Source: Bacteroidia bacterium (GTDB lineage Bacteria > Bacteroidota > Bacteroidia > M30B66). Taken from it: a stretch of 60,331 bases of DNA. Under the pieces are notes generated by a model. It was not told the DNA's origin. It searched no databases and saw only the letters and a list, made by a program, of their open reading frames with translations. Location of the stretch: positions 1 through 60,331 of the forward strand of contig JAIBAI010000011.1 of assembly GCA_019695235.1 (NCBI GenBank), written 5' to 3'. This document shows positions 53,496 to 60,331 of the stretch, piece by piece (position 1 is the stretch's first letter; each line of letters starts with the position of its first letter). The position numbers and the translations under genes are program-made.

Positions 53496-54986
53496 ATGGA
53501 TATAAGATCTCAAGTTTCAATGGTTTTTCACCTCGATAAATGTATCGGGTGCCACACCTGCTCAATTGCCTGTAAAAACATCTGGACCGACCGAAAAGGC
53601 GCCGAGTACATGTGGTGGAACAATGTTGAAACAAAACCAGGTACCGGCTACCCTACCAAATGGGAAAATCAGGATATCTACAAAGGTGGTTGGGAGAAAA
53701 ACGGAGATTCGGTGTCCCTGAAAGGGGCTGGAAAATTCCGGGGCTTGAAAAATATCTTCCACAACCCGCACATGCCTGTTCTGGATGATTATTATGAACC
53801 GTGGACTTATAAATACCAGGACCTGTTTACCGCTCCTGAAGGAGATGATCAGCCTACTGCACGCCCGGTATCATTGGTGACTGGTGAGCACATGGACGTA
53901 CAGTCAGGACCTAACTGGGATGATGATCTGGGGGGCTCGCCTGATTACGCAAGACAGGATGTAAACCTTCAAAGTTTGTCGGAAGCAGAACAGGAGGCCA
54001 TGTTCCAGCTTGAACGCATGACATTTTCGTACCTCCCACGTATTTGTAATCACTGCCTGAATCCGGCATGTGTCGCTTCCTGCCCCTCTGGTGCACTGTA
54101 TAAAAGAGGAGAAGATGGTATTGTATTAATTAATCAGGAACGCTGCCGTGCATGGAGAATGTGTGTTACCGCATGCCCCTATAAGAAAAGCTATTACAAC
54201 TGGCACACAGGTAAATCTGAGAAATGTGTCCTTTGTTACCCTCGTCTTGAATCTGGTCAGGCCCCCGCATGCTTCCATTCATGTGTTGGAAGAATTCGCT
54301 ACCTGGGTGTACTGCTTTATGATGCAGATAAAATTAAGGATGCTGTTTCAGTTCCGGATGATCAATTGGTTGATGCGCAATTAGACATCTATCTCGACCC
54401 ATTCGATCCGGAAGTGATTAAACAAGCGCGCTTAAATGGTATCGCAGATTCAACTATTGACGCAGCACAGAAATCGCCTGTTTACAAGTTCGTTAAAGAA
54501 TGGCGACTTGCTTTACCACTTCACCCCGAGTTCAGAACATTACCTAACCTGTTTTATGTACCTGCCTTGTTACCTACAATGGCAACAGTTGCAAACGGGG
54601 TATATGATTCTACCAGTAAATCTTTATGGAATGGCGTGGAAAGTAATCGCCTTCCCATGAAATATCTGGCTTCGTTGTTCTCTGCCGGAAGTACAGGGAA
54701 AATTGTGGAAGTGATGAAACGGCTTATGGCTGTGCGTTTACACCGCAGAGGAGTTACTGTTGGTGATTTGAACGTTGCAGAAATATCTTCAGCGATGAGC
54801 GAAGTACAAATGGATGCTGAAACTGCTGACGCTATCTTCAGACTCACTTCCTTGGCAACATTTGATGAACGTTTCGTCATCCCTCCGGCACATCGTGAAG
54901 AATCAATTGAAATGCTCGAAAACACTGCCGACGTAAAAGGAAATACCGGGTTTGGCTTCAAGGAAAAACCTGCACGTGGGTTATAA
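53496..54986 (+). CDS. narH: Respiratory nitrate reductase, beta (iron-sulfur) subunit
   Basis: 496 residues. NarH passes electrons from NarI haems to NarG through four clusters. Ligand groups are visible: CIGCHTCSIACKNIW (Cys 16, 19, 22, 26), CNHCLNPACVASCPSGA, CRAWRMCVTACPYKKSYYN and KCVLCYPRLESGQAPACFHSC. The Trp in CRAWRMC marks the [3Fe-4S] site typical of NarH. It follows narG by 13 bp. Confidence 0.98.
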   Translation: MDIRSQVSMVFHLDKCIGCHTCSIACKNIWTDRKGAEYMWWNNVETKPGTGYPTKWENQDIYKGGWEKNGDSVSLKGAGKFRGLKNIFHNPHMPVLDDYYEPWTYKYQDLFTAPEGDDQPTARPVSLVTGEHMDVQSGPNWDDDLGGSPDYARQDVNLQSLSEAEQEAMFQLERMTFSYLPRICNHCLNPACVASCPSGALYKRGEDGIVLINQERCRAWRMCVTACPYKKSYYNWHTGKSEKCVLCYPRLESGQAPACFHSCVGRIRYLGVLLYDADKIKDAVSVPDDQLVDAQLDIYLDPFDPEVIKQARLNGIADSTIDAAQKSPVYKFVKEWRLALPLHPEFRTLPNLFYVPALLPTMATVANGVYDSTSKSLWNGVESNRLPMKYLASLFSAGSTGKIVEVMKRLMAVRLHRRGVTVGDLNVAEISSAMSEVQMDAETADAIFRLTSLATFDERFVIPPAHREESIEMLENTADVKGNTGFGFKEKPARGL

Positions 54987-54997
54987 TCTATCACAAA

Positions 54998-55696
54998 ATG
55001 TATAAGCACTATCTCCTTTTCGCTGGCTTGCTTCGATATCCGGATGAACATTATCCGGAAATAGCCTCGAAGTGTTTAGGAATGCTGAGGCAATCTTATC
55101 CGGATACTGCCAGTGAATTAGAACCATTTGTGGAGTTTATGCAAACTCACAACCCTGATGAAATCGAAGAACTCTACACACGTACATTCGATGTGCAGCC
55201 GATTTGTTACCTCGACCTTGGCTATGTGATTTTTGGAGAGGACTATAAAAGGGGGGCATTCCTGCTGCACATGCAACAGGAGCAAGCAAAAGCCAACAAC
55301 GATTGTGGAACAGACCTGCCTGATAATATCAGTAATATGCTGGTGCTATATACCAAAACCGAAAACCAAGATTTGCTGAATGAGCTTGCTGTGAAAATTT
55401 TGATCCCAGGTCTGGAGAAAATGATTGCTGAATTTGCACAAGCCCGAATGGACCTGAAAGTGAAAATACTTAAGAAAATGCATCGCGCAATCATTCAGGA
55501 GGAACTCAACCAGGGAAATGTCTATCGCAACTTATTTTCATCCTTGCTGAATGTTGTTAAGAAAGATTTCGACGGAATAAACTACACAGCAGCTCTCAAT
55601 CCGATAATAAACATGCAACATCATCAATCATTCTTCGGAAAACATAGCGTGAATATTGAAACAAACGAACTGATTAACAATTATAAACTCGACTAG
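54998..55696 (+). CDS. narJ: Nitrate reductase molybdenum cofactor assembly chaperone
   Basis: 232 residues, all-helical, of the NarJ/TorD family. It binds apo-NarG and helps insert the cofactor before membrane attachment. Recognisable parts: YLLFAGLLRYPDEHYPEIAS, EELYTRTFDVQPICYLDLGY and FGEDYKRGAFLLHM. It starts 11 bp after narH and ends two bases before narI. Confidence 0.93.
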   Translation: MYKHYLLFAGLLRYPDEHYPEIASKCLGMLRQSYPDTASELEPFVEFMQTHNPDEIEELYTRTFDVQPICYLDLGYVIFGEDYKRGAFLLHMQQEQAKANNDCGTDLPDNISNMLVLYTKTENQDLLNELAVKILIPGLEKMIAEFAQARMDLKVKILKKMHRAIIQEELNQGNVYRNLFSSLLNVVKKDFDGINYTAALNPIINMQHHQSFFGKHSVNIETNELINNYKLD

Positions 55697-55698
55697 CC

Positions 55699-56424
55699 AT
55701 GACTAACTTTCTTTTATTCATTGTTCTCCCGTATGCATGCCTTGCGGTGTTTCTCATTGGCTCAATTTACCGGTACAAAAGCCGAGGGTTTACAGTTTCT
55801 TCCATCTCTTCTCAGTTTCTTGAAGGCCGGAAATTATTTTGGGGAAGTCAACCATTCCACTGGGGGCTATTTGTTCTGTTTTTCGGGCACTTAATTGCTT
55901 TTCTGTTTCCACGCGCGGTGCTTGCATGGAATGGGCAGCCAGTGAGACTGCTGATTCTTGAAATCGTTGCCTTTGCATTTGGCGTCTGTGCTTTACTCGG
56001 ATTAGTGCTATTAGTGAACCGTCGCCTTACTTCAAGAAGAGTACAGGTGGTTACCAGCAAAATGGACGTATTGGTTTTTGTTATCCTTCTTACACAAATC
56101 ATCTCCGGCCTATTAGTAGCTTACCATAGCCGTTGGGGTTCTTCATGGTTTGCTGCGTTCTTAACCCCTTATTTGCGCTCCATCTTCGTCTTTGACCCGC
56201 AAATGGATGCTATCGCTAGCGTTAACTCTTTATCGTTAAAGGTACACGTGATTTCTGCATTTACGCTTATCGGGGTAATTCCATTTACCCGGTTTATCCA
56301 CTTCCTCGTTTATCCGGTTGACTATCTATGGAGAAGTTATCAGCAGGTAATTTGGAATTGGAACCGCAAAAGCATTCGTACCTCCAGAGCTCATTCAGAA
56401 GGGCATAAATCGAAGAACAACTAA
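55699..56424 (+). CDS. narI: Respiratory nitrate reductase, gamma (cytochrome b) subunit
   Basis: 241 residues with five membrane helices. NarI takes electrons from quinol through two b haems. Histidines suited as haem ligands are in QPFHWGLFVLFFGHLIAFLF (helix 2) and LKVHVISAFTLIGVIPFTRFIH (helix 5). The N-terminal LLFIVLPYACLAVFLIGSIY is family-typical. It is immediately after narJ. Confidence 0.96.
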   Translation: MTNFLLFIVLPYACLAVFLIGSIYRYKSRGFTVSSISSQFLEGRKLFWGSQPFHWGLFVLFFGHLIAFLFPRAVLAWNGQPVRLLILEIVAFAFGVCALLGLVLLVNRRLTSRRVQVVTSKMDVLVFVILLTQIISGLLVAYHSRWGSSWFAAFLTPYLRSIFVFDPQMDAIASVNSLSLKVHVISAFTLIGVIPFTRFIHFLVYPVDYLWRSYQQVIWNWNRKSIRTSRAHSEGHKSKNN

Positions 56425-56465
56425 TCCTCCGGGTAGAACAAACGTTCATTTTTAATCAAAACACT

Positions 56466-56825
56466 ATGAAAATCATTGAACATTTTTTCGCACTTGCCAG
56501 CAGCGGAAAAACAAATTGGAGAAGTAGGATTACTCTTGGCTTTTGTATGTTAGCAGCTACAATGCAAGGATTTGCACAGAATGATTCTGGTGCTGCAGAT
56601 GTTCGGTCAACGCTGAACAATTGGTTGCTGGGTGGGCTGTTGGTACTTTTTACATTTGCGACAATCTACATCCTGCGATCAGCACTGATGGTGCTTGATG
56701 AGCATGGTAAATCTGTTCAGTTCTCGTTTCCTATGTTTAGAAGGATGTCACAGAACTCAAAAACCGTTGCCATCGTCATCCTGGTTTTGGCCATCTGCGG
56801 AATCATTTGGGCAATAAACTTTTGA
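56466..56825 (+). CDS. Small membrane protein after narI, unknown
   Basis: 119 residues. A signal-like segment (about 24-37, ending MQGFAQ) is followed by two hydrophobic helices (about 53-73 and 97-117) joined by a basic/polar loop with LDEHGKSVQFSFPMFRRM. I recognise no family. It vaguely recalls small subunits of membrane oxidoreductases. It lies 41 bp after narI on the same strand and is probably in the nar operon. Confidence 0.6.
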   Translation: MKIIEHFFALASSGKTNWRSRITLGFCMLAATMQGFAQNDSGAADVRSTLNNWLLGGLLVLFTFATIYILRSALMVLDEHGKSVQFSFPMFRRMSQNSKTVAIVILVLAICGIIWAINF

Positions 56826-56873
56826 CATTTTTTCAAAAGAATTTTCAGTTGTTAGGTCTAATAAAACCTTCTT

Positions 56874-57104
56874 ATGAACTTACAAAGACTCTTTCTTATC
56901 TCACTTGGAAGCTTAGCTGGAACTCTGATGCTGGTGAATGTGTTTTTTGATTTGACAACTTCGTCTGCAGCAAACCAGTATTTCTTGAGTTGGAGAAGCC
57001 CCTATTTTGTTCTTTTGCTTCTTGTGACAGTGCTTTTGTTTGCCTGTGTCAAACAACTTTTCACTATTAGCAATTTGTCGAAAAAAATTAAAAGGGGTAC
57101 CTGA
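56874..57104 (+). CDS. Small two-helix membrane protein, unknown
   Basis: 76 residues, nearly all hydrophobic: helices at about 5-25 and 42-63, short basic tail (LSKKIKRGT). No family recognised. It follows the preceding small membrane gene by 48 bp and could be the last gene of the nar operon. It is convergent with the regulator ending at 57179. Confidence 0.5.
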   Translation: MNLQRLFLISLGSLAGTLMLVNVFFDLTTSSAANQYFLSWRSPYFVLLLLVTVLLFACVKQLFTISNLSKKIKRGT

Positions 57105-57178
57105 GAAACTGGTTCGTTTTGCCCCGGAAATTGGAGATTCAAATGCTAATTTGGTTCTTACAATGATTGGCGAAACAC

Positions 57179-57901
57179 CTATTCAGAAAGATTGGCAATA
57201 CGAATTAATTCAGCATTGTTAACAATCTTTATTTTCTTCCCAATCAGATTTACAATCTTATTTTTCTGTAATTCAGAAAGAACACGAATGGCGGTTTCGG
57301 TGGTCGTTCCTGCAATATTACCAATACTCTCCCTGGTAAGTGGAGTGTTAATGGTTTGCTGGTCTTGCTCTAACCCAAAAAATTCTTTGAGCATCAGGAT
57401 GGTTTCTGCAATGCGCTCACGTACCAGTTTCTGAACCATATTCACTGCTTTTTGTTCCGCTGATTTTAAATCTAACGACAAAAGCTTGATCATTTGCATG
57501 GCTAATATTGGATTAGCTATGATTTGCGCCTGGTATACTGATTTAGGGAAAAAGCAAATTAAAGAATCTTCAATGGCAGTTGCAGAGGCATGATAAGTGT
57601 CACTGCTTAATAATGACCTGTATCCGATAATATTGCCCCTTTTGGCTAGCCGCAATATCTGATCCTTGCCATCATGACCAATCTTGTGAATTTTCACCTT
57701 CCCAGAGTAGATACAATATAGCCCCTGTGGATGATTCCCCTCGTAAAAGATCATTTGACCTTTTGCATAGCTTATATAAGACTTGCTTTGTGAAAGTGAA
57801 TTAAGTTCAGATTTGTTGAGGGCACAGAAGATAGACTGCTCTGAACAATCACATTCATCGCATGATGGAGCCTCATTTATTTTATTTGCTGAACTCTTCA
57901 T
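57179..57901 (-). CDS. Fnr-type Crp/Fnr regulator with N-terminal cysteine cluster
   Basis: 240 residues. The N-terminus has Cys 14, 17, 19 and 26 (SCDECDCSEQSIFC), a strong candidate for an oxygen-labile iron-sulfur cluster. The beta roll (AKGQMIFYEGNHPQGLYCIY, SGKVKIHKIG) and dimer helix follow. The helix-turn-helix TRESIGNIAGTTTETAIRVLSELQ has Glu and Arg where E. coli Fnr reads TGA. It is therefore my best candidate for the protein that binds the island operator. A perfect copy lies 46 bp upstream of its own start, implying autoregulation. Confidence 0.92.
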   Translation of the reverse strand: MKSSANKINEAPSCDECDCSEQSIFCALNKSELNSLSQSKSYISYAKGQMIFYEGNHPQGLYCIYSGKVKIHKIGHDGKDQILRLAKRGNIIGYRSLLSSDTYHASATAIEDSLICFFPKSVYQAQIIANPILAMQMIKLLSLDLKSAEQKAVNMVQKLVRERIAETILMLKEFFGLEQDQQTINTPLTRESIGNIAGTTTETAIRVLSELQKNKIVNLIGKKIKIVNNAELIRIANLSE

Positions 57902-57947
57902 CTTATGCTATCCTTAACAAAATTGGCACTTTAAATCATAGAATAAC

Positions 57948-57961
57948 ATGATAAAAATCAT
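57948..57961 (-). promoter_or_regulatory. Fnr/Crp-type operator of the Fnr-like gene
   Basis: Perfect palindrome ATGAT-AAAA-ATCAT. CAATTTTG (57918-57925) lies 22 nt downstream on the minus strand. Confidence 0.8.
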
Positions 57962-57999
57962 AAAAAAATTAAAATGCCAAAATTTGAATAAAAATATAT

Positions 58000-58140
58000 A
58001 AGACAAGGACTGGAGTAACCGAAGCAACGCAAAAGGCATATAATTGCCTTGCTGTGTCTTGCCAAACTCTACCTTCCTACTTATACCCTGCCTTCCGCTG
58101 GCAGAACTACAAGAAAAATACCAGCGTTGCTTCTGCAATA
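58000..58140. other. Structured intergenic element with nested inverted repeats
   Basis: GAAGCAACGC (58021-58030) and GCGTTGCTTC (58124-58133) are perfect 10-base inverted repeats. Between them are AAGGCA/TGCCTT (58033-58050) and CTGCC/GGCAG (58088-58103). This suggests a folded RNA of about 115 nt or a small mobile-element remnant. No protein gene is seen in 57962-58170. Confidence 0.4.
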
Positions 58141-58170
58141 GGTAAAGGCACAATAAGCTTCTAAAATAGC

Positions 58171-59556
58171 TTACTTAAGCCGCTCAAATCTTGCCTGGAA
58201 GAAGCGGAGATATTTGGGCTCGTACACCATCTTAAGGCCTTTTATTGATTTACGCTTATCATAAACCGCCGCTGCTGATTCAGCAATTACATCCATGTGC
58301 GCTTGGGTGTATACCCGCCGCGGAATTGTAAACCGTACCAACTCTAACTTGGGATAATAGTTCTCTCCATTGGGCTTTCTTCCGGCTGAAACGATACCAC
58401 GTTCCATTGTGCGAACACCTGAGTCAATATACAGTTCGGCTGCCAGGGTTTGAGCCGGAAATTGATCCTGACTTAATTGGGGTAGAAAAGCCTTTGCATC
58501 CACAAATATTCCATGCCCCCCAATTGGTTTTACAATGGGTATATTGTACTCTAACATTTTTTGCCCCAAATAAAGCACCTGACCTACACGTGCCCTTTGG
58601 TGGTTGTCGTCAAGACTCTCAACTATACCAACAGCGATAGCTTCCATATCTCTCCCTGCAAGCCCACCATAAGTGTGAAGTCCTTCGTATACCACAACTA
58701 AATTTCTGGCCTCTTCAAAAACATCCCAATCATTGATGGCCATAAAACCACCAATATTCACCAGTGCATCCTTCTTGGCACTCATGGTAGCACCATCAGT
58801 GTATGAGCAGATCTCTTTCACAATCTGCTGAATGCTTTTCTTCTCATAGCCTTTCTCTCGCTGTTGAATGAAATATGCATTCTCGGCAACCCTGGTCATG
58901 TCATGGATGATGCGTATGCCATGTTTCTTTGTAAACGCACGCAACTCTTTTAAATTGGCCATGCTCACCGGTTGCCCGCCTGCCATATTGACATTGGTGG
59001 CTACGCAAACATAGGGTATCTTTTTTGCGCCATGCTTCTTTACTAACTTCTCAAGCTTAACAATATCTACGTTGCCTTTAAATGGATGCTCATTTAATGG
59101 GTCATGGGCCTCATCAATAATCACATCTACAAACGTTCCACCAGCCAGTTCCTGATGCAAACGTGTTGTGGTAAAATACATGTTGCCCGGAACAATGTCG
59201 CCTTTCTTAATTAATATCTGTGAAAGAATATTCTCAGCCGCCCGCCCCTGATGTGTTGGAACAACATACTTATAGCCATAATATTTCTGAATCGTTTCCT
59301 CCAAAATAAAATAACTCTTACTGCCAGCGTATGCCTCATCACCCGTCATAAATGCGCTCCACTGACGATCACTCATCGAATTGGTGCCACTATCAGTAAG
59401 CAAATCAATATAGACATCTTCTGAATTCAATAAAAAGGTGTTAAAGCCCGCATCTTTAATGGCTTTTAATCGTTGCTGACGGGTGGTCATTTTTAATAAC
59501 TCGACCATCTTCATCTTATATGGCTCAGCCCAGGAACGTTTTGTGATTGCTTTCAT
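58171..59556 (-). CDS. tpl: Tyrosine phenol-lyase (beta-eliminating PLP lyase)
   Basis: 461 residues of the tryptophanase/tyrosine phenol-lyase family. PLP lysine is in MSAKKDALVNIGG. Three positions that separate the two enzymes favour tyrosine phenol-lyase. NMYFTTTR has Thr where E. coli tryptophanase has Asp. TMERGI has Arg (residue 386) at the TPL Arg381 place, against Val in tryptophanase. LRFFQARF has Phe (452) at the TPL Phe448 place, against His463. The reaction would split tyrosine to phenol, pyruvate and ammonia. It follows the split-barrel gene by 56 bp. Confidence 0.88.
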   Translation of the reverse strand: MKAITKRSWAEPYKMKMVELLKMTTRQQRLKAIKDAGFNTFLLNSEDVYIDLLTDSGTNSMSDRQWSAFMTGDEAYAGSKSYFILEETIQKYYGYKYVVPTHQGRAAENILSQILIKKGDIVPGNMYFTTTRLHQELAGGTFVDVIIDEAHDPLNEHPFKGNVDIVKLEKLVKKHGAKKIPYVCVATNVNMAGGQPVSMANLKELRAFTKKHGIRIIHDMTRVAENAYFIQQREKGYEKKSIQQIVKEICSYTDGATMSAKKDALVNIGGFMAINDWDVFEEARNLVVVYEGLHTYGGLAGRDMEAIAVGIVESLDDNHQRARVGQVLYLGQKMLEYNIPIVKPIGGHGIFVDAKAFLPQLSQDQFPAQTLAAELYIDSGVRTMERGIVSAGRKPNGENYYPKLELVRFTIPRRVYTQAHMDVIAESAAAVYDKRKSIKGLKMVYEPKYLRFFQARFERLK

Positions 59557-59612
59557 CGTTGTATTTTAAAAATTTAAATTCATTGAAATTGCTTGAAATT
59601 TTGTCTTTATTT

Positions 59613-60065
59613 TTATTGGTCGCTTGATAGAAAATCCTCCTCGTTGGTACGCTGCCAATGCACCTTTCCGCCAAAACCAAAAGTGTTGTCTGTCATTTTT
59701 ATTTCCATTAGTGAAATAACCCAAAGGTCTCCACGCATGGTAAGAGCCATTGGATGCCGCGAATAATAGGCCTTCTTTGCAACATCCACTTTTTTGCCGG
59801 AAACTGCACAAAATTTCCCGGTGAACTGGATTCCCTGAATGCTACCAATCTTCCCAAGGTCCGGTAAAATAGTGCCTGCAACATGTGGATTCTTCAGGGC
59901 ATGCTGTATATGCCTAGTGCTTTGGTTTGATTTAAATACCAAACATTGCCATTGTTCTACAAAGGCATAAAAACAGTTTGAGCAATACGGAATGTTCTCT
60001 TCTGAGGTACAAAAAGTCAGGTTTTTTTGCGCCTTGATAAATGAAGAAATCCGTTGGTCCATCAT
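59613..60065 (-). CDS. Pyridoxamine-phosphate-oxidase-like flavin split-barrel protein
   Basis: 150 residues (ATG at 60065 or 60062). The fold is suggested by ISSFIKAQKNLTFCTSEENI, a CLVFKSNQSTRHIQHALKNP segment and IQGIQFTGKF, as in PNPOx-like and YhbP-type proteins that bind FMN or haem. Substrate unknown. It precedes the tyrosine phenol-lyase gene on the same strand. Confidence 0.75.
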   Translation of the reverse strand: MMDQRISSFIKAQKNLTFCTSEENIPYCSNCFYAFVEQWQCLVFKSNQSTRHIQHALKNPHVAGTILPDLGKIGSIQGIQFTGKFCAVSGKKVDVAKKAYYSRHPMALTMRGDLWVISLMEIKMTDNTFGFGGKVHWQRTNEEDFLSSDQ

Positions 60066-60205
60066 AAAGTCTTACCCATTGTTGTTTTATCTATACAGCG
60101 TAAATTGCTTGTATTGCGTTGCCGGCAACTTGGCTTAATGGTATTTTCGCACCTATTCACTATTGAAATTCTTGGCGAAATTGCTCGTTATACAATAATA
60201 ATAAT

Positions 60206-60219
60206 ATGATTTAAGTCAT
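60206..60219. promoter_or_regulatory. Fnr/Crp-type operator near the right edge
   Basis: ATGAT-TTAA-GTCAT, full match. Facing left, a weak CAATTTCG (60176-60183) is 22 nt away; facing right, TGGCTTTG (60243-60250) is 23 nt away. It could serve the split-barrel/tpl pair or a gene beyond the window. Confidence 0.6.
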
Positions 60220-60241
60220 TAAATACCTAATACCCACCGCG

Positions 60242-60331
60242 ATGGCTTTGCGCCTGTCAGAAGTGGTGAAGACAATAGACCTTGCCTGTGCCATTGTTTC
60301 ACAATCAATACGCATGAAAATCACCCAATCC
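60242..60331 (+). CDS. Possible start of a gene running off the right edge
   Basis: Thirty open codons from an ATG at 60242 to the end of the window; a second in-frame ATG is at 60314, followed by Lys-Ile-Thr. If the operator at 60206 drives rightward transcription, the start at 60314 would fit better because the -7-like box overlaps 60243-60250. No family can be called from so few residues. Confidence 0.2.
   Translation, partial: MALRLSEVVKTIDLACAIVSQSIRMKITQS

Noticed and set aside
58171-59556. Tryptophanase as product of the PLP lyase gene
   Set aside because: Three diagnostic residues fit tyrosine phenol-lyase instead; see the feature and the finding.
1-60331. CRISPR arrays, tRNA or rRNA genes, prophage or insertion sequences
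   Set aside because: Reading both strands showed no regularly spaced direct repeats, no cloverleaf or rRNA landmarks that I could recognise and no transposase or integrase. A tRNA scan would be needed for certainty.

Overview
The window is chromosomal DNA from a member of the Bacteroidota, most likely near Chitinophagales/Sphingobacteriales. Evidence: several secreted proteins end in type IX secretion (T9SS) C-terminal sorting domains; many genes follow a TAnnTTTG -7 promoter box instead of a sigma70 -10; there is an S46 dipeptidyl peptidase, a DUF4465 protein and an unaccompanied TonB-dependent receptor; Shine-Dalgarno sequences are weak. No rRNA, tRNA, insertion sequence, phage or CRISPR array was seen.

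Left part (1-31.7 kb) is mostly housekeeping. It runs: the start of a DUF1801 protein at the left edge; T9SS cargo and a STAS protein; a MATE exporter; a beta-propeller lipoprotein; a Kup potassium transporter; and a MORN-repeat protein. Then comes a long same-strand run: serC-serA-DUF1015-yggS-ruvB-rnd-aspartokinase-lysA-rnz-hemerythrin-ferritin. After it are a transglutaminase-like protein with an S46 peptidase, a cation/proton antiporter, a Nudix hydrolase and an RlmI-type methyltransferase. It closes with a three-gene cobalamin-uptake locus (TonB receptor, DUF4465 protein, second T9SS protein) on the minus strand behind a cobalamin riboswitch.

Right part (31.7-60.3 kb) is a nearly complete nitrate-respiration island. 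A minus-strand operon carries a ModE-like regulator, a TSUP transporter and most molybdenum-cofactor genes (mobA, moaD, moeB with rhodanese, moaE, fused moaC-moaB). moeA and moaA lie in neighbouring units. Three NarK-type transporters (one fused to a universal-stress domain, one with a large loop insert) and a porin precede a plus-strand operon of a diheme cytochrome c, narG, narH, narJ, narI and two small membrane proteins. Three Crp/Fnr regulators are interspersed. The right end holds a tyrosine phenol-lyase and a flavin split-barrel protein.

The strongest unexplained signal is a 14-bp palindrome, ATGAY-N4-RTCAT. It stands ahead of essentially every transcription unit of the nitrate/molybdenum island. 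In ten cases it lies exactly 22 nt upstream of a -7-like octamer, most ending in TTTG. This puts the operator where the -33 element would be, centred about 42 bp before the predicted start, as for class II Fnr/Crp activation. I saw no such site in the left half. The inference is one Fnr-type regulon joining nitrate import, cofactor synthesis, the reductase, hemerythrin, a thioredoxin-like protein and two of the regulators themselves.
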